From the NCBI GenBank assembly GCA_020849855.1, contig JADZFO010000058.1, forward strand, positions 1 through 34,772: 34,772 nucleotides of DNA. The letters are read 5' to 3'. This stretch comes from a bacterium. GTDB lineage: Bacteria; 4484-113; JAFGCY01. Below are positions 30,372 through 34,772 of this stretch, one piece after another. The stretch's first letter is position 1, and each line of letters begins with the position of its first letter. The notes below the pieces were generated by a model. The model made no database searches, was not told the DNA's origin, and worked only from the letters and a program-made list of their open reading frames with translations. The translations under genes and the position numbers were made by a program.

Positions 30372-33300
30372 ATGAGCTTCGCGCCCAGTGCCCGGCGGCC
30401 GCGTGCCGCAGGCAACACAGCAGGGGGAGCATTCACAGGCGCTTCCCGCCGACTTCGCCCGCTATCCCTGATCGCAGTGATCTGCCTTGGCCTGCTGGCC
30501 CTGGGCTGCGGCGGCGGCGGACTGGGCTTTGGCTCCGCCGAGCGCCAGCGCATCCCCGACTGGCCCGGCCACAGCTTCGAAGGCGCCCAGAGCAGCGGCT
30601 CCTTCAGCCTGGTGGCGGTCGACAGCGGCGACGAGAGCCGCATCGACAGCCGCTCCACCTCGGCCCTGCGCCTGGATGTGCAGAGCCGCGGCAGCGGACG
30701 CTACCGGGTGGACATTTACGGCCAGGGCCTGCCGGCCAGCGACCGGGCCTTCCTGCACCTGAAGTACGACAGCAGCTCGACGCATCCGGTGGCCAGCGTG
30801 CTTGAACCGGCCCTGCGTGAGAACACCGTCTTCCTTGGCCTTTCGGACTTTCCCGGCATCGTGGCCTTGGGTCTCGTTGGCATGCGCGGCGAAAAGACCC
30901 TCAGCGGCGACGCCCTGCTGGCCAGCGTGGAGTTCGAGGCCGGCCCGCCCCAGGCAGTCCGCCGGGCCAGCACCGTCACCGGCGGGCTGGTCAAGGACCT
31001 GCGTTTCGACACAACGAACACTGACACCCTGGTCTGGTCGCTGGCCAACAGCGGCGACTACAACCAGAACGGCCAGGTCTCGATAACTGACCTGACCCAG
31101 ATCGGCATCTACTTCCAGGCCCGCAACACCGATTCCAACTGGAACGAGGCGCGGGTTGCCGACGGCGACGAGAACGGCATCATCGCGGTGCAGGACCTGA
31201 CGCCCATCGGCCTGAACTTCCTGCGCCGCTGCGATGGCTATTCAGTCCAGACCGGTTCATCCGAGAGCGGGCCCTTCAGCCCGATCGGCAGCGCGCCGAT
31301 TGGCGATGCGGTCGCCCCCGGCGGCCTGGGCTTCAAGGTCTTCAACTACCAGGTTGGCGCGCCGGTCAACGGCGCCTGGTATGTGGTGGCCGCGGTGGAT
31401 GAGCAGGCCAGCCAGACGGCCACCGGCTTCTCCAACGCGGTGCAGTACGCTTCGGCCAACTTCCCCGCGCCGCAGAACCTGAGCGCCAGCAGCGACGGCT
31501 CCAAGATCACCCTGAGCTGGCAGGCTCCGGTAGGCTCCGTACCCGACGGCTACCACGCATTCGTGTCGGACAGCGCGGCGATGGCCGGGGCGCAGCAGAT
31601 GAATGTCGGCCCCATCACGCAGCTCACCTTCGACTGCCCGCTGGCTGTCGGCATCGATAGCGTGCACTTCTTCGGTGTAAAGGCCGTGTACGGCGCGGAG
31701 CTGAGCGGCTTCAGCAATGTCTTTAACTACAGCCCGATCGGCGCTCCGCCGCAGAACCTCAGCGCGGCGAAGAACGGCGCCGTCGTCTCGCTGAGCTGGG
31801 CCGCCCCGGCCAGCGGTACGCCCGAGGGATACAACGCCTATGTTGACGACGCTAACGCGGACATGAGCGCGGCGCTGAAGATCAACCTGGGTCCGATCAC
31901 CAACCTGAACTTCGACTGCCCTCTGGCGGTCAGCCCGGACAGCAGCCACTACTTCGCGGTGAAGGCCATCTTCAACGGCGAGGAGACCGGCTACAGCAAC
32001 ATCTACTTCTATGAGCCGGGCAACCCTAACGACTCCGACCCGCCGGCCTGGGACGTGCCGGGCCAGGAAGGCATCAAGCTGGCCACGCCGGGCGACACGG
32101 TGGTGGATATCGAGTGGTACACCGCCAGCGATATCGGCAGCCCGCCGGTGAGCTACCAGATCTTCTATGCACCCAGCGCCAGCGGTATCAACTGGGCCGG
32201 TGCCCCGCAGGACAGCGGCGCGGCCGGTACGACGACCAAGCAGATCAGCGGTCTGAGCAACGGCGTCAGCTACGACTTCGGCGTACGCGCGGTGGATAAC
32301 AGCGGCAACGCCACGACCAACACGAACTTCCTCTCGGCCACCCCGGTCGGCGGCGGCGTCCCGGTGGACAGCGGCGTCTGGCAGACGCCTGAGCTGGTGG
32401 ACGACGGCGGGCAGGTCAGCACCCAGCAGGTGGGCTGGCTGCCGGATGTGGCCATCGACTCAAGCGGCGTGATCCATATCTCGCACTACAACAACTCCAG
32501 CCAGGACCTGCTTTACACCTATGGCAACAGCGGCAGCTGGACAACCGTCACCATCGATTCAGAAGGCGATACCGGCCTTTGGAGCGACATTGAGATCAAC
32601 CCGGTGACCGACCTGCCGATGATTGCCTATCACAATGCCGGCGCGGCAAGCCTGTGCTTCGCCAGTTACGACGGCTCAACCTGGAATGTAGAGACGGTGG
32701 ACAGTGGCGGCGACCTGGGCGCCTTTGCCAGCCTGGCCTTTGACCCGGCTGACGACAACCCGGCGATCGCTTACTGGAACACCATCGGCCAGGATGTGAA
32801 GTACGCCAAGTGGAACGGCAGCGCTTGGCAGAAGACCACGGCCTGGAACGGCACGACCGGCTACCAGCTCAACGGCGCTTATACCAGCCTTGGCTTCAGC
32901 CCCACCACTGGCGACCCGGCGATCAGTTTCTGCAAGAACGCCAGCGAGTTTGACTTCCAGCTCTGGCTGGCCCAGAACGACGGCACGGGCTGGGATTCCG
33001 GCCCGATCTCCCTCGGCCCCAGCAGCGATCTGGGTATCTACACTGTCGGCATGAACAGCTGTCTGGCCTTCAGCCCCAGCGGTGCGATCTACGTCACCCA
33101 CGTTGAGCTGCTGGGTGATGTGTTCATCACCGAGAACAGCACCGGCGAATGGGTCGATTCCGACATCGGCGACACCGACTTCCTCTCCAATGCCGACAAG
33201 ATCGAGACCTCCATCGTCTGGTCCAACAGCAACCCGCACTGGCTGTATTACGATTCCGGCGGCGGAAGCGTCTATTACGGCGCCGGCCTGGCCAACGGGG

Positions 33301-34508
33301 CCGTGCTTGACGGTGCCGGTTCGGGCGCTTACCCCTGCATCGAAGCAGATGCCAATGGCGACCTGCACGGCGTCTGGCTGGATGTCAGCGACAACGTCCT
33401 GCGCTACGGCTTCAAGGACGGCAATGCGGACTGGGTGCTTGAGACGGCCTACGATGGCAACGCAACCGGTACCGGCACCGTCGGTGACCGCGCCAGCCTG
33501 CAGTTCCATCCGGGCAACTTCAGCCCGATGATCAGCTACTACGACGTCAGCAACTCCGGCCTCAAGTTTGCCCGCGACACGGGCAGCGGCTGGGAGAACG
33601 AGACCGTCGTCAACAACTTCAGCGACGGTTCAGCCAGCGGCATGGTAGTCAGCCCCAACGGCACGGCCAACATCGCCTACTTCTCAGTCTCCAGCCAGAG
33701 CTACGGCCTGTATGTGGCTCAGGGCACCCTGGGCAACTGGGATTACCTGACCATTCAGGAAGGCGACTTCAGCCAGACCACGGACGTGGTTGGCAACTAC
33801 TGCTCAATCGGGATCGGCGGCGGGCCGACCTATCAGCTGGGCGTGAGCTATTACAACGCGTCACAGCACCGGCTGGAGATGGCCCTCGACGACGGCAGCG
33901 GCGGCTGGGAGCAGACCCCGGTGGACATCTTCAACGATGCGGGCCGCTGGACCAGCACCGCCTTCAACCCCGCCAACAAGCTGCCGGGCGTGGCCTACTG
34001 GGCCCGCGATACGCAGGACCTCTATTTCGCCGAGCGGGCCGGCAACGGCATCTGGACCCCCCAGGCTGTGGACACCGGCGCGAATGTCGGCCAGCACTGC
34101 AGCCTGGTTTACGGCGCCAACACGGCCAAGCCCTGGATCAGCTACTACGACCTGAGCAACAAACAGCTCAAGCTGCGCTACCTGGACAACGATCTGATCT
34201 GGCGCTCGGTGGATATCCCGGCGCCGGCGGGCAGCACAAACTATGGCGACTGGAGCAGCATGGCCTGGCATCCTGCGCACCAGCGCGCCGCGGTGGCCTT
34301 CTATGACACCACCAACGGCAAGCTCTGGTACGTCTTCATCGGCGACCCGGCTGCGCCGCAGGCGGCGGTAGAGGTGGCCGGATCTGAGCTGGTGAAGTCC
34401 GGTGCACACTGCAACCTGCGCTTCAACGCAGGTACCAACCAGCCCTCGATTGCCTATCAGGATGTGACCAACGGCGACCTGTATTACGTGCGCCGTGCCC
34501 CGAACTAG
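30372..34508 (+). CDS. Giant lipoprotein: cohesin-like, dockerin-like, three FN3 and fourteen propeller-like repeats
   Basis: 1378 residues. AGGAG at 30361-30365 sets ATG 30372. Lipobox LALGC (Cys46), then GGGG. Residues 108-190 resemble a cohesin-type beta sandwich (YRVDIYGQGLPASDRAFLHL, then VFLGL...GDALLASVEFEA). Residues 229-290 hold two dockerin-type calcium loops, DYNQNGQVSITD (229-240) and DGDENGIIAVQD (264-275), each followed by LTxIGxxF. Three fibronectin type III-like domains follow (about 370-460, 463-555, 560-670). From 675 to the end there are fourteen repeats of about 50 residues (xxSLAFxPxxxxPAIAYYDxxxxDLxYxxxxGxxW...VDxGxxxG). A lone WQTPELVDDGG strand precedes the first, and the last ends at DLYYVRRAPN. 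It is predicted to sit on the cell surface and bind something, perhaps with self or partner cohesin-dockerin contacts. Confidence 0.88.
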   Translation: MSFAPSARRPRAAGNTAGGAFTGASRRLRPLSLIAVICLGLLALGCGGGGLGFGSAERQRIPDWPGHSFEGAQSSGSFSLVAVDSGDESRIDSRSTSALRLDVQSRGSGRYRVDIYGQGLPASDRAFLHLKYDSSSTHPVASVLEPALRENTVFLGLSDFPGIVALGLVGMRGEKTLSGDALLASVEFEAGPPQAVRRASTVTGGLVKDLRFDTTNTDTLVWSLANSGDYNQNGQVSITDLTQIGIYFQARNTDSNWNEARVADGDENGIIAVQDLTPIGLNFLRRCDGYSVQTGSSESGPFSPIGSAPIGDAVAPGGLGFKVFNYQVGAPVNGAWYVVAAVDEQASQTATGFSNAVQYASANFPAPQNLSASSDGSKITLSWQAPVGSVPDGYHAFVSDSAAMAGAQQMNVGPITQLTFDCPLAVGIDSVHFFGVKAVYGAELSGFSNVFNYSPIGAPPQNLSAAKNGAVVSLSWAAPASGTPEGYNAYVDDANADMSAALKINLGPITNLNFDCPLAVSPDSSHYFAVKAIFNGEETGYSNIYFYEPGNPNDSDPPAWDVPGQEGIKLATPGDTVVDIEWYTASDIGSPPVSYQIFYAPSASGINWAGAPQDSGAAGTTTKQISGLSNGVSYDFGVRAVDNSGNATTNTNFLSATPVGGGVPVDSGVWQTPELVDDGGQVSTQQVGWLPDVAIDSSGVIHISHYNNSSQDLLYTYGNSGSWTTVTIDSEGDTGLWSDIEINPVTDLPMIAYHNAGAASLCFASYDGSTWNVETVDSGGDLGAFASLAFDPADDNPAIAYWNTIGQDVKYAKWNGSAWQKTTAWNGTTGYQLNGAYTSLGFSPTTGDPAISFCKNASEFDFQLWLAQNDGTGWDSGPISLGPSSDLGIYTVGMNSCLAFSPSGAIYVTHVELLGDVFITENSTGEWVDSDIGDTDFLSNADKIETSIVWSNSNPHWLYYDSGGGSVYYGAGLANGAVLDGAGSGAYPCIEADANGDLHGVWLDVSDNVLRYGFKDGNADWVLETAYDGNATGTGTVGDRASLQFHPGNFSPMISYYDVSNSGLKFARDTGSGWENETVVNNFSDGSASGMVVSPNGTANIAYFSVSSQSYGLYVAQGTLGNWDYLTIQEGDFSQTTDVVGNYCSIGIGGGPTYQLGVSYYNASQHRLEMALDDGSGGWEQTPVDIFNDAGRWTSTAFNPANKLPGVAYWARDTQDLYFAERAGNGIWTPQAVDTGANVGQHCSLVYGANTAKPWISYYDLSNKQLKLRYLDNDLIWRSVDIPAPAGSTNYGDWSSMAWHPAHQRAAVAFYDTTNGKLWYVFIGDPAAPQAAVEVAGSELVKSGAHCNLRFNAGTNQPSIAYQDVTNGDLYYVRRAPN

Positions 34509-34514
34509 ACCTTT

Positions 34515-34552
34515 CCTGGCCCGCGCCAGGGCGCCGGCCCCACCCCGGCGCC
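34515..34552 (+). terminator. Two hairpins directly after the giant lipoprotein gene
   Basis: CCTGGC-CCGC-GCCAGG (34515-34530) and GGCGCCGG...CCGGCGCC (34530-34552, 8-bp stem, seven-base loop) begin seven bases after the stop codon. No T-run follows; they may stabilise the 3' end of the message ahead of the terminator at 34621. Confidence 0.45.
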
Positions 34553-34620
34553 GGATGCAGGAAGCGCCGCGCGGGTAAAACAAAACGGACTGTTCCTCCT
34601 GGGGACTTCCGGCTGGTGCA

Positions 34621-34648
34621 GGGCGGCAGGGATGCCGCCCTTTTCTTT
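34621..34648 (+). terminator. Intrinsic terminator of the giant lipoprotein gene
   Basis: GGGCGGCA (34621-34628), loop GGGA, TGCCGCCC (34633-34640), then TTTTCTTT. A perfect 8-bp GC stem with a T-run. Confidence 0.9.
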
Positions 34649-34688
34649 GGTTCTTCGCCAATCAGCGTGGAGAGAGAGCAGAAGGGGT

Positions 34689-34746
34689 GGACGTCCCCTG
34701 ATTGATATGCTGAGAGTTCTCACACAAACGCATATCGGAGACGTCC
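34689..34746. promoter_or_regulatory. Nested palindrome ahead of the last gene
   Basis: GATATGC (34704-34710) pairs with GCATATC (34730-34736); directly inside it TGAGA-GT-TCTCA (34711-34722) forms a second stem. Outside it lie GGACGTCC (34689-34696) and AGACGTCC (34739-34746). The site ends at the start codon of the next open frame. It could be an operator, a leader hairpin or the end of a mobile element. Confidence 0.4.
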
Positions 34747-34772
34747 GTGGAGCAGTTTACCTGCCTGTTCTC
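34747..34772 (+). CDS. Start of an unidentified gene (partial)
   Basis: A GTG start follows GGAG (34737-34740) by six bases. Only eight codons (VEQFTCLF) are in the window, too few for any family call. The palindromic upstream sequence leaves open that this is a transposase gene. Confidence 0.35.

Overview
The window is a GC-rich stretch from an uncultured diderm bacterium that I cannot place to a phylum. The evidence for a diderm lifestyle is the number of secreted and lipid-anchored proteins: eight genes begin with a signal peptide and a lipobox, or with a plain Sec signal. The content is dominated by large exported proteins: four paralogous LruC-domain lipoproteins, two lipoproteins ending in propeller-like repeats (plus the 3' end of a third such gene), a TPR protein, a toastrack-like lipoprotein and a secreted protein of unknown function. 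Only a few housekeeping-type genes are interspersed: ndk, a NifS/IscS-type cysteine desulfurase, a DinB-family protein, a long flotillin-like SPFH protein and an alpha/beta hydrolase.

Layout. 1-948: the 3' end of an IS481-family element abuts a 5'-truncated propeller-type gene. 991-3567 (-): lipoprotein with three PKD domains and seven propeller-like repeats. 3568-4132: a gene remnant and palindromic repeat units. 4133-6295 (-): secreted protein made of two related halves. 6305-6594: palindromic units and a heptamer array that reaches into the stop codon of the flotillin-like gene (6589-8721, -). 8884-9671 (-): a small doubtful ORF and a one-TM protein. 9742-13553 (+): an AT-richer, probably imported conflict gene with an N-terminal Mrr-like nuclease, TPRs, a GreAB-C-like domain and a PIN nuclease, now split by a one-base frameshift. 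13725-15095 (+): ndk and a hydrolase. 15324-20609 (+): three LruC lipoproteins in tandem, each with its own leader and terminator-like hairpin. 20788-21285 (+): DinB protein behind a palindromic operator-like site. 21290-22064: repeat-rich, gene-free region with a 29-bp tandem array of palindromes. 22065-24121 (-): cysteine desulfurase overlapping a toastrack-like lipoprotein gene. 24252-25826 (-): fourth LruC lipoprotein. 26042-29980 (-): TPR protein and a lipoprotein of unknown function. 30372-34508 (+): very large lipoprotein with cohesin-like, dockerin-like, three FN3 and fourteen propeller-like repeats. The window ends in an intrinsic terminator, a nested palindrome and the first codons of another gene.

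The strongest candidates for something undescribed are (i) the four-member LruC lipoprotein family, which shares a GQGNGNLPGQQ-type motif about 15 residues after the lipidated cysteine and a KFTPYP-type C-terminal tail, and (ii) the propeller lipoproteins, whose repeats come in sevens and appear to close by a velcro strand exchange. Together they look like a lineage-specific cell-surface protein set; their function is not visible from sequence. The window also shows much decay and repeat activity: an IS-truncated gene, a frameshifted gene, two gene fragments, several palindromic repeat families and short tandem oligomers abutting gene ends.
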